Part shown: piece by piece, positions 8,554-16,809 of the stretch
Numbering within the stretch: the stretch's first letter is position 1
Layout: each line of letters opens with the position of its first letter
NCBI RefSeq assembly: GCF_001509795.1
Contig: NZ_LLZN01000043.1
Coordinates: 8,492 to 72,491 of the forward strand
Source: Streptomyces sp. NRRL WC-3605
GTDB lineage: Bacteria; Actinomycetota; Actinomycetes; Streptomycetales; Streptomycetaceae
Reading direction: 5' to 3'
DNA: 64,000 nucleotides
Translations under genes and position numbers: made by a program
Notes under the pieces: generated by a model
What the model saw: only the letters and a program-made list of their open reading frames with translations
Told to the model about the DNA's origin: nothing
Database searches by the model: none

Positions 8554-9515
8554 CCGGCCGAACCCCGATCCTCACCGTACGAGGGCTGTCCGTGCGCTTC
8601 CTCATGCCAGGTGGGCGGCGGATCGCCGCCGTCACCGACGCACACTTCGACGCGGCCGCCGGCGAGTGTCTCGCCCTGATCGGCGAGAGCGGCTGCGGAA
8701 AGTCGGTCCTCGCCTCCGCCCTGCTGGGTCTGCTGCCCGCCAACGCCCAAGCGGCGGGAGAGGCCCATATCGGAGACCTGGACCTGCTCGCCGCCGACGA
8801 ACGCACGCTGGCGCGGGCAGTACGGGGCCGTCTGATCGGCCTCATCCCGCAGAGCCCGGCCGCACACCTCACACCGGTGCGCACGGTCCGCTCGCACCTG
8901 GAGGAAACCGTCACCGCGTTGACGGGAGCGCGAGGACGGGCGGCCGTACGATCCGCGGCCGAGGCAGCCGCCGAACGGGCCGCCTTCCCCTCCGGTCACC
9001 TCGATCGCTTCCCGCACGAACTCTCCGGCGGCATGGCCCAGCGCGCCGCCACCGCCCTCGCCCTCGTCGGTGACGCCCCCCTGCTCCTGGCCGACGAGCC
9101 CACCACCGGTCTCGACCGCGACCTCGTCGAACACACCGTCGACGAACTGCGCCGCCACGTCGACACCGGTCGCCGGGCTCTCCTGATGATCACCCACGAC
9201 CTGGCCGCGGCCGAGCGCATCGCCGACCGGGTGGCCGTGATGTACGCGGGCCGCGTCGTCGAAGTCACCGACGCGGAGAGCTTCTTCGGCGCCTCCGGTC
9301 CCCGCCACCCCTACAGCCGCGGTCTCCTCCAGGCCCTCCCCGACCGCGCCTTCAGCCCGATACCCGGCACACCGCCCGAACTCGGCGACCTCCCCGCGGG
9401 GTGCGCCTTCGCCCCACGCTGTGAGCGGGCCACCGACGCCTGCACCGTGCTCCCCCCGCCCACCGACGGCATCGCCTGCCACCACCCGCACGTACCGGAG
9501 GACCTCCGTGCTTGA
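8550..9515 (+). CDS. nikD: Nickel/peptide-type ABC transporter ATPase (NikD/DppD-like)
   Basis: A 321-residue ATPase with Walker A GESGCGKS, Q-loop LIPQSPAAHLTPV, signature LSGGMAQR and Walker B LLLADEPTTGLD. The C-terminal oligopeptide/dipeptide transporter extension ends in the cysteine-containing stretch CAFAPRCERATDACT, typical of DppD-type subunits. GTG 8550 overlaps the permease stop by four bases. It works as a heterodimer with the next gene product. Confidence 0.86.
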   Translation: MTGRTPILTVRGLSVRFLMPGGRRIAAVTDAHFDAAAGECLALIGESGCGKSVLASALLGLLPANAQAAGEAHIGDLDLLAADERTLARAVRGRLIGLIPQSPAAHLTPVRTVRSHLEETVTALTGARGRAAVRSAAEAAAERAAFPSGHLDRFPHELSGGMAQRAATALALVGDAPLLLADEPTTGLDRDLVEHTVDELRRHVDTGRRALLMITHDLAAAERIADRVAVMYAGRVVEVTDAESFFGASGPRHPYSRGLLQALPDRAFSPIPGTPPELGDLPAGCAFAPRCERATDACTVLPPPTDGIACHHPHVPEDLRA

Positions 9516-10179
9516 ACTGCACGACATCACCGCCGGATACGACGGAGGAACCCCCGTCGTCCGCAACGCCACCCTGACCCTCGCCGCCGGTGAGAGCCTC
9601 GGGCTTCTGGGGCCCAGCGGCTGCGGCAAGTCCACCCTCGCCCGGGTCGCGGCCCTGCTGCACCGTCCCGACACCGGCACCGTGACCCTCGACGGGGAGC
9701 CCGTACGGGGCTGGCGCTACCGCGCCCCACGCGTCCAGCGCACCGCGTTGGGGATCGTCTTCCAACAGCCCCGCCTGTCCGCCGACCCACGTCTGCGCCT
9801 CACCGACCTCATCGCCGAGCCCCTGCGGGCCACCGGCCGGCGCGACGAGATACGGCAGCGCCTGTCCGGCCTGGCCCCGGCCGTCGGTCTCACCCCCGAT
9901 CTTTTGGACCGCCGGCCCCACGAGGTCAGCGACGGCCAGCTCCAGCGCGCCTGCCTCGCCCGCGCTCTCGTCCTGCGTCCGCGCTGGCTGATCTGCGACG
10001 AGATGACCGCGATGCTGGACGCCTCCACCGCCGCTGCCCTGGTCGGAGCCGTCGAGGAGTACCGGGCCGCCACGGGCGCCGGACTGCTCGCCGTCGGCCA
10101 TGACCACAGGCTCCTGGACCGCTGGTGCGACCGCACCGTCCACTGGAACGACATCACCACCGCAGAGGTCCGGGCTTGA
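9508..10179 (+). CDS. nikE: Nickel-type ABC transporter ATPase (NikE-like, short form)
   Basis: A 223-residue ATPase with Walker A GPSGCGKS. The signature is EVSDGQLQR, a departure from canonical LSGGQ, and Walker B is LICDEMTAMLD, with Met where Pro is usual. It lacks the long C-terminal extension of its partner. The start is GTG 9508, set by GGAGG at 9497-9501. The gene overlaps the preceding ATPase by 8 bases and closes the five-gene importer operon. The altered signature suggests one asymmetric composite ATP site (inference). Confidence 0.84.
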   Translation: MLELHDITAGYDGGTPVVRNATLTLAAGESLGLLGPSGCGKSTLARVAALLHRPDTGTVTLDGEPVRGWRYRAPRVQRTALGIVFQQPRLSADPRLRLTDLIAEPLRATGRRDEIRQRLSGLAPAVGLTPDLLDRRPHEVSDGQLQRACLARALVLRPRWLICDEMTAMLDASTAAALVGAVEEYRAATGAGLLAVGHDHRLLDRWCDRTVHWNDITTAEVRA

Positions 10180-10269
10180 CGCCCCCGCGCCCGGCTGCCG
10201 GAGCCCCCGCAACGGTGTGACTCCCGTGACGGCGCGCTGCCCGGGCCACGCTCCGGTGGCACGTCGGGG

Positions 10270-11148
10270 TCAATTGCGGCGGGCGGCCCAGACGGTGCGC
10301 TCGGTGCGTACCGTCAGGTCGTCGCGGCGCAGGATGCTGTGCGGGCCGTCGGGGTCGAGGAGCCGGTCCAGCGCGGTGACGTCGTCGGCGGAGAGTGTGT
10401 CCGCGATGGCGCCGCGGATGCGCAGCAGGACGCTGGTGGCGTAGCGGCCGATCGTTTCGCTGCGGGTGCCGTCGAGGTTCACGGCGATGGTGCGTTCGCC
10501 CTCGACGGTGAATCCGGCGGCGGTCAGCATGGGGCCCCAGTCGGCGCCGCGGTGGGGCATGTGTTCGGCCTGGCGGCGGTCGGCTGCGGCGTGGAGGCGC
10601 TCTTCGAGGCCGGGGCGTTCGGCGGGTGCGTCCGCGGGCAGGAAGCGGGGGTGGCCGGCCAGTTCGACGACGGCGAACAGGCTGCCCGGCGCGAGCGCGT
10701 CGTGGACGGTGCGCAGTGCGTGGTCGGGGCGGGCCATGTGGTGCATCGAGGCCGACGCCCATACGAGATCCGGTGAGCCGAGGTCGGGCCAGGCGGCCTG
10801 GTCGAGGTCGGCCTGCACGGTGCGGACGCGTTCCTCGACGCCGAGGGCGCACGCCTTCGTGCGCAGGCGCTGAAGGTGTTCGGCGGAGGCGTCGACGGCG
10901 GTGACGTGCGCGTCGGGGAAGCGGTCGAGAAGGGCGAAGGTGCCCGCGCCCGTACCGCAGCCCAGGTCCACGATGTGGTGGGGGCTGGTCTGCAGGGGCA
11001 GCCATGCGGTGATGGACGCGGTGTGCTCGGCGAGTACCTCGGCGTCCAGGTCGAGGATCTCCGCTTGGCCGTCGGCGCCGTGCCCGTGGTGGTGACCGTG
11101 GGAAGCGCCGTGGTGGGGGGCGTGCGTGTGTGCGTGGGTCATGCTCAT
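10270..11148 (-). CDS. Class I SAM-dependent methyltransferase with histidine-rich N-terminus
   Basis: About 292 residues. The first 24 (MSMTHAHTHAPHHGASHGHH and on) contain ten histidines, a likely metal-binding tail. The Rossmann methyltransferase domain follows, with motif I VDLGCGTGAGTFALLDRF, an acidic strand (TAVDAS) and WASASMHHM. The substrate is unknown. An in-frame ATG 6 bases downstream (11142) is an alternative start. The gene converges on the nickel importer operon and shares its strand with the XRE regulator 120 bases upstream. The His-rich tail beside a Ni importer may be meaningful or coincidental. Confidence 0.8.
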   Translation of the reverse strand: MSMTHAHTHAPHHGASHGHHHGHGADGQAEILDLDAEVLAEHTASITAWLPLQTSPHHIVDLGCGTGAGTFALLDRFPDAHVTAVDASAEHLQRLRTKACALGVEERVRTVQADLDQAAWPDLGSPDLVWASASMHHMARPDHALRTVHDALAPGSLFAVVELAGHPRFLPADAPAERPGLEERLHAAADRRQAEHMPHRGADWGPMLTAAGFTVEGERTIAVNLDGTRSETIGRYATSVLLRIRGAIADTLSADDVTALDRLLDPDGPHSILRRDDLTVRTERTVWAARRN

Positions 11149-11268
11149 CACGCTAGGGCCCGTATGCGTCTGCGGCACGATGCATCCCGGTTTACGCAAC
11201 GCGATGGCCGCGGGTGCTGCCTCACGCGCAAGAGACCACCCGCGCGGAACCGTCGGGCGACCCCGCCG

Positions 11269-11859
11269 TCATTCGTCGCTGTCTTGCGCGTCGTCGCCGC
11301 TGTCGCCCTGGTGGCCCCGGCGGGCGTCGCGGTCGAAGATGCCCAGGATCTCGCAGGGCCCGCCCTCGGCGCCGATCGCGTGCGGCATCATCGTGGGGAA
11401 TTCGGCGGCCTGGTTGGGTTCGAGGCGGAAGCGGCGGTGACCGAGCATGAGGATCGCCGTGCCGGACAGGACGACGAGCCATTCGTGCCCCGGGTGGGCA
11501 CGCATGCGTGCCGGGTTCTCGGGGGGCGGTTGGGTCATGCGCTGACGCACCACGCTCATCCCCGGGTCGGCCTTGACGGTCCAGCGCATCCGGCCGTGGG
11601 CGCTGTCGATCGTCGGGCTGATGACGACGTCGTCGGTGGCGGTCTCCACGAGCTGATCCAGTGTGGTGTCCAGGGCGCGGGCGAGCGTGACCAGCTGATC
11701 GAGTGCCAGGCGGCGCCGGCCGTTCTCGATGCGGCTCAGTGAGGACTGACTGAGGTGGGCGCGGGAGGCCAGTTCCTCCAGTGACCAGCCCTGGGCCACG
11801 CGCAAGGCGCGGATGCGTTTGCGTACGAGGCTGTCCAGGTCTTCATCTTCTTGCGTCAT
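11269..11859 (-). CDS. XRE-family regulator with C-terminal cupin sensor
   Basis: A 196-residue protein with an N-terminal HTH_3 domain (IRALRVAQGWSLEELASRAH, LSQSSLSRIENGRRRLALDQ) and a C-terminal cupin_2 barrel (about 115-190; MRAHPGHEWLVVLSGTAILM, LEPNQAAEFPTMMPHAI). Regulators of this build usually control a neighbouring exporter or detoxification gene. It is divergent from an MFS pump, and a perfect 16-base palindrome lies just upstream of its start. ATG 11859 (MTQEDEDLDS) is preferred because upstream in-frame ATGs would overlap that operator. Confidence 0.87.
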   Translation of the reverse strand: MTQEDEDLDSLVRKRIRALRVAQGWSLEELASRAHLSQSSLSRIENGRRRLALDQLVTLARALDTTLDQLVETATDDVVISPTIDSAHGRMRWTVKADPGMSVVRQRMTQPPPENPARMRAHPGHEWLVVLSGTAILMLGHRRFRLEPNQAAEFPTMMPHAIGAEGGPCEILGIFDRDARRGHQGDSGDDAQDSDE

Positions 11860-11873
11860 AGGCAACAGTGTAT

Positions 11874-11889
11874 GCCTTGCCGGCAAGGC
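11874..11889. promoter_or_regulatory. Perfect palindrome, probable operator of the XRE-cupin regulator
   Basis: GCCTTGCCGGCAAGGC reads identically on both strands. It lies 15 bases before the XRE-cupin ATG, in the intergenic region shared with the divergent MFS pump. The position suits autoregulation plus control of the pump; binding is inferred. Confidence 0.6.
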
Positions 11890-12096
11890 GGGATTAGCGT
11901 CGTGGCGGATGGTCCCCACCGTCAGGGACCAGTCCATGAGGCATCAGGAAGCCATCGCAGTGACGACCGGGCACCGGCCCACCGCCCGACCGCGCGCGGC
12001 GACGCGCGGGACGGACCAGGCCCCGCCCACCCTTCTCGACCCCGCGACCGGCCCTGTCCCGGCGCCTACTCGGCATGCCCATCGTGAGAGGAATCC

Positions 12097-13687
12097 ATGA
12101 GTACGAACCAGCCCGCACCAGCCACGCGGTCCAGTGGGGGACCACCCCGACGCACGTCAGCTGCGCACCATCCTGATCACCGTCTCCCTCGCCCTGATGG
12201 CGGTCATCGCCTCGGTGACCGGGCTGAACGTCGCGCAGACCCACATGGCCGTGGAATTCAGTGCCTCGCAGAGCGCGGTCCTGTGGATCATCAACATCTA
12301 CACCCTCGCCCTGGCCGCACTGCTGCTGCCACTCGGCGCTCTCGGTGACCGGCTGGGCCGCAAGCCCATGCTCGTCGCCGGGCTGGGAATCTTCGGCATC
12401 GCCACCGTGGCCGCCGCCCTGGCCCCGACGGCTTCAGTGATGCTCGCCGCGCGTACGGTGAGCGGCATCGGCGCGGCGATGATCATGCCGGTCACGCTGG
12501 CCGTCATCACCTCCACCTTTCCCCAGGAGCAGCGAGGCAAGGCGATCGGCGTGTGGACCGGCGTCGCCGGGGGCGGCGGCATCCTGGGCATGTTCCTCGC
12601 CGCACTCCTCGTCGACGTCGCCGACTGGCGCTGGCTGTTCGCGCTCCCGGTCGTCCTGATCCTCGTGGCCCTGGTCATGACACTGAAGTCGGTTCCCGAC
12701 TCCCGTGAGACCTCGGCTCACCGATTCGACACCGTCGGCGCCCTAATTTCCGTGATCGCCGTGACCGGCCTCATCTTCGTCCTGCAGGAAGGTCCCGAAC
12801 GCGGCTGGACCGCCCCCGTAACGCTGGCCAGTTCGGCCGTCGGTCTCGGCGCCGCCATCGGCTTCGTGGCCTGGGAGTCGCGTCGCCATGACGCCGGCCT
12901 GCTGGACGTGCGGCTGTTCCGGGAACGCGGGCTGTCGGCCGGATCGGTCACACTGCTGGTGGTCTTCGGTGTCCAGGCGGGCATCGGCGTGCTCCTCTTC
13001 CCGTTCTTCCAGGCCGTGCTCGGCTGGTCGGGTCTGCTGTCCACGGTCGCGATGATGCCCATGGCCCTCGCGATGATGACGGCTTCCGGCCTGGCCCCCA
13101 AGCTGGCCGCGGGGATCGGCGCGCGCTCGACCATGGTGGTGGGCATCGCCCTGGCCGGCGTCGGGATGGCGTTCATGGCCCTGTTCGTCTCGGTCAGCGG
13201 CGGCTACCTCTCCGTCCTGCCCGGCCTGCTCGCCATGGGCGTCGGCATGGGTCTGTCGATGACCCCATCCACGGAGGCCATCACCGCATCCCTGCCGCGT
13301 GAGAAGCAGGGGGTCGCCTCTGCTCTCAACGACGTCACCCGCGAGTTCGGCACCGCGCTCGGCGTCGCTCTGCTCGGCGCGCTCGTGTCCACCGGCTACC
13401 GCAGCGCCATCGACGGCAGACTGCACGGCATCCCCGACGAAGCCGCGGACACCGCCCGCGAAGGCGTGGCCAACGCCGTCGAGGCGGCGGGCAGCACCGG
13501 CCCGCATGAACAGGACCTGCTCCATGCGGCCCACCAGTCCTTCGTCGACGGCTGGCAGCAGGCCATGTGGTCAGGGGCCGCCATCATGGGCGCCCTGCTC
13601 ATCCTCATCGCCCTTCGGGGACCTGCGAACGCTCCCTCCGCGGCCGCGGACGCCTCAGACCCCGCGGAGGCGGTCTCCGCCGGCTGA
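12097..13687 (+). CDS. MFS drug:H+ antiporter, 14-helix DHA2 family, apparent frameshift near the start
   Basis: The main reading frame (from GTG 12134) encodes 517 residues with 14 hydrophobic helices and the MFS motif GALGDRLGRKPM after helix 2, typical of EmrB/QacA-type pumps. GTG 12134 has no ribosome binding site. A well-placed AGAGGA precedes ATG 12097 in another frame (MSTNQPAPATRSSGG). Deleting one G from the GGGGG run at 12136-12140 fuses the two into MSTNQPAPATRSSGDHPDAR, a natural N-terminus. So either the base count is wrong, the gene is frameshifted, or the shorter GTG form is used. It is divergent from the XRE-cupin regulator, which probably controls it. Confidence 0.82.
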
Positions 13688-13772
13688 CCCCGACGGGTGG
13701 CGGCCGGAAACCAGGCAAAGAGACGCACGATGACGGCGGTGTCCGCCGCCGCAGCGGCGTCTGGCACGCTGA

Positions 13773-13803
13773 TGCCGGGGAGGGGGAGTCCCCCACCCCG
13801 GCA
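13773..13803. terminator. Strong hairpin between convergent genes
   Basis: TGCCGGGG pairs with CCCCGGCA, and inside it GGGGG-AGT-CCCCC continues the stem with one A/A mismatch, giving a 13-pair hairpin. It lies between the convergent MFS and helical-repeat genes and so is suited to bidirectional termination. There is no T tract, as usual in Streptomyces. Confidence 0.7.
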
Positions 13804-13813
13804 CCGGCGCCGC

Positions 13814-16807
13814 TCACTCCTCGTCGCGCATCCGGTCCGCCAGCTCTGTCAGGGACTCGGCCGCCTCGGTGTGGCCGAGGGACTTCAACCGGGCCGCCGC
13901 CGCCTCGACCCGGGCGAGGGCAGGGGCGGTGCGTTCCAGGTAGACGCCCTCCACGAGGCCGGACAGGCGGACGCACTCCGCCCACTCCCCCGCCACGTCG
14001 GGGTCCTCGCCCGGCTCCCCGAGCAGGCCGAGGGCCTTCTCCAGTGCGGCCAGCGCCTCGTCGTAGGCCCCGGCGTATGCGTTGACCCGGCCGTGCTCGT
14101 AGGCCAGGGCCGTGTCCAGGGAGCGGCCGTGCGTCTCGAAGCCGGCGGCGCGCGCGGCGTCGGCGATGCGGCCGGCGTCGTCGAGGAGGGCGCGGGCGCC
14201 GGTCAGGCCCTCGGGGCCCTGCTGCTGGGCCTGAAGCCGGGCCAGCTCTCGCAGAGCGTTGCTGACCTGCTCGTAGCGGGGGTCGAGGGCGTGGGCGGTG
14301 AGCGCCTGGTCCATGGCCTCCCGGGCCTTGGCGAATTCACCGGCCTCCCCGAGCAGGATGGCCGTCTCCGCCGCGATCATGGTGTGGCTGCCCGGGTCGT
14401 CGTCCCAGCCGGCCGACTCGGCCGCGAGGGAGACCAGTTCCGCGGTGGCGGCCTTGAGGTCGTCACCGGCGCGCAGTGCGCGGGCACGTGTCAGGCGCAG
14501 CTGGGCGACGAGGCGGTCGTCCAGTTCGCCGTCGACGACGTCCGGCTCCACGAGCAGGGAGTCGAGCAGCGCGATGCAGTCCTCGATCCGGCCCATGTCG
14601 AGACTGAGCTGGGCGGCGTTGCTGTAGGTGCAGAACGCGTCGAAACGGGTGCCCGCCCGCAGTTCCAGCTCCGCCGACCGCGTCAGATGACGAAGCGCCT
14701 CGTCGTGGCGGCCCAGGCTCATGCAGACCTGCGCCAGTTCGCCGTGCAGGGTCGGGGCGTCGACCGCTTCGGCGGGCCACTGGGCGGCCAGCCGTACCGC
14801 CTCGGTGAGGCTCGCGTGGGCGGCCTCCGGGTCGCCGAGGCCGAGCTGGATCTTGCCGCGCAGGGACAGGGCGCGGGGCAGGTGCCAGGCGGGGCCGTCC
14901 GTGCGGAGCAGGTCGACCAGTCCGTCTGCTTCGGCGCGCGCGGTCGGCAGGTCGCCGGCCATGGCGTGTGTGGTGGCGCGCAGCAGTCGGGCGGCGGCGA
15001 TCTGCCCGGTGAGGTCGTGCCGGGTGGCGAAGTCGTGCAGGAGTTCCACCTCGGCGAGGATCGGGGGTACGTGCTCGTCGTTCCCGGAGGCCTGGAGCAG
15101 CAGGCCGCGTGCGCTCACCCGCAGGCGCAGCAACCGCGCCTCCAGGTACGGGGCGCTCCCGGACGCCTGCTCGTGCAGGCGTGTGAGTTCCGCGTGTGCC
15201 TCGGTGAGGGCCGCGACCCGGGCGGCGGTGGCCCGCGTCTCCGGATCCGCGCCCTCAGGTTCGGCGCCCTCGGAAGCAGCACCCTCCGCGCCCTCGCCTT
15301 CCGGCCTCGGCGGAACCACCTGTGTCACCGCCAGCACCGCCCTCGCGCGGGCGACCACCGCGTGGCCCGCGAGCCCCGCGTCCTCGTACAGGCCCGCGGC
15401 CTCCTCGTACAGCGCCGCGGCGTCGGCGTGCGCGTCCTTGCGCTCCGCCAGCGTCGCCTCCTCCTCCAGCAGGTCAGCCCGCAAGCGCACCAGCGATCCG
15501 ACCTCCGGGTCGTCCGGGTGGACGTACTCCGGGTCCGTGGTGAGGGTGCGCAGACGGGCCCAGCAGGCATGCGCGTCCGGGTGGCCCTGCTCGTCCAGCT
15601 CCCGCGCCCGCTTCATCAGTTCGGCCGGGGTCTCAGGGAGGGCCTCGGCCGGTGTCGACGCGGCCGGGGCGGTCGCCGGGACCACGTCCTCCAGGGTGCG
15701 CGGTCGCAGGGTCAGCTCCAGCGACTCCAGCAGCGGGGCCCGGTCGAGACGGGCCGCGCGGCGGTCGGTGTGGGCCGTCGTGCCGTTGCGCTTGTCGAAG
15801 CGGGCGGCCAGGTCGTCGGCGCGCCGCCGGACCTCGGCGCGCAGCGACGCCACCGTCCAGCTCCGGCCGGGGAACCCGGCGGCGGGCAGCTCCCCGTGGC
15901 CGAGCGCCTCCACCCGGGCGAGGAGCACCTCGACGCCGGTGAGCAGGTCGAGCTGGGCCAGCGGCGAGTCCACCTCGCCGAACAGGGTGCGGTTCTCCGC
16001 CAGCAGTTCCAGACCGCGCGCCTCGTTGCCGGTCAGCGCGCAGAACTCGAGGTGCCGGCCGATCTCCCCGGCCATCGAGGGGTTGCGGCGACAGCCCCGG
16101 TACCCGGCGAGGTGCAGCCGGCGCGCCTCGTCGGTGCGACCGGAGCGCAGCAGCGGCAGCAGCGCGTACGACACGGAGCGGGCCGGCTCCTCCTGGCAGG
16201 ACTCCTTGCCGGCCAGCACCGGCTCCCAGGCGCGCAGCGCCCGCTCGTCGTCGCCCGCCGCCAGGTGGTAGAGGGCGCGCTCGCAGGTCTCGCACGCCTC
16301 GCAGTCGCTGAGCCTGCTGCGGGTGCGGGCCGCCCACAGCTCGTAGGCGAGGGCGGTGTCCTCGCCCACGTGGGCGGCGAGCTGGTAGGCCTGTCCGTAG
16401 TACGGCTGGAGGTCGAGCCCTGCCTTCTCGTAGCGGTCGCGCATCTCCGTCTGCCACTGGCGCAGGCTGGCCAGCGGTATCTCGGGCAGGCTGCGCAGGG
16501 CGTTGGCGACCCACTTGAACCGCCAGAACAGCTGGTGGCGCAGCCGGTCGTCGAACACGTCGGGCTGCTCGTCGAAGAGGTTCAGCAGCCGGGCGAAGGC
16601 GACCGGCGACTTGCGCGGCTCGGAGCCGTACGTGTACGCCTCCTGGAGCTCCAGCAGGGCGTGGATCAGCGGCACCGGCTCGTCGAACAGCTCAGCCGTC
16701 TCGGCGAGTTCCTCGGCGGTGACGGTACGGGTGCGGCCGTAGGGGCGGCGGTCGTTCTCCCGGAGCGCCTCGTACAGCTCGTCGGTGGTCTGGGGTGCGG
16801 TCTGCAT
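13814..16807 (-). CDS. Large tetratricopeptide-type helical-repeat protein, HSP90 operon partner
   Basis: A 997-residue, almost entirely helical, soluble protein. Its N-terminal part (about 1-330) has a Cys cluster (SDCEACETCERALYHL). The C-terminal two thirds consist of degenerate TPR-like helix pairs (such as ALTAHALDPRYEQVSNALRE and GEDTALAYELWAA), rich in Ala, Leu and Arg. It has no signal peptide or membrane segment and no catalytic motif I recognise. ATG 16807 starts two bases after the stop of the HSP90-family gene, so the two are almost certainly translationally coupled. TPR proteins commonly act as Hsp90 co-chaperones in eukaryotes; a similar partnership here is inference from gene order. 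Confidence 0.8.
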   Translation of the reverse strand: MQTAPQTTDELYEALRENDRRPYGRTRTVTAEELAETAELFDEPVPLIHALLELQEAYTYGSEPRKSPVAFARLLNLFDEQPDVFDDRLRHQLFWRFKWVANALRSLPEIPLASLRQWQTEMRDRYEKAGLDLQPYYGQAYQLAAHVGEDTALAYELWAARTRSRLSDCEACETCERALYHLAAGDDERALRAWEPVLAGKESCQEEPARSVSYALLPLLRSGRTDEARRLHLAGYRGCRRNPSMAGEIGRHLEFCALTGNEARGLELLAENRTLFGEVDSPLAQLDLLTGVEVLLARVEALGHGELPAAGFPGRSWTVASLRAEVRRRADDLAARFDKRNGTTAHTDRRAARLDRAPLLESLELTLRPRTLEDVVPATAPAASTPAEALPETPAELMKRARELDEQGHPDAHACWARLRTLTTDPEYVHPDDPEVGSLVRLRADLLEEEATLAERKDAHADAAALYEEAAGLYEDAGLAGHAVVARARAVLAVTQVVPPRPEGEGAEGAASEGAEPEGADPETRATAARVAALTEAHAELTRLHEQASGSAPYLEARLLRLRVSARGLLLQASGNDEHVPPILAEVELLHDFATRHDLTGQIAAARLLRATTHAMAGDLPTARAEADGLVDLLRTDGPAWHLPRALSLRGKIQLGLGDPEAAHASLTEAVRLAAQWPAEAVDAPTLHGELAQVCMSLGRHDEALRHLTRSAELELRAGTRFDAFCTYSNAAQLSLDMGRIEDCIALLDSLLVEPDVVDGELDDRLVAQLRLTRARALRAGDDLKAATAELVSLAAESAGWDDDPGSHTMIAAETAILLGEAGEFAKAREAMDQALTAHALDPRYEQVSNALRELARLQAQQQGPEGLTGARALLDDAGRIADAARAAGFETHGRSLDTALAYEHGRVNAYAGAYDEALAALEKALGLLGEPGEDPDVAGEWAECVRLSGLVEGVYLERTAPALARVEAAAARLKSLGHTEAAESLTELADRMRDEE

Positions 16808-16809
16808 CG

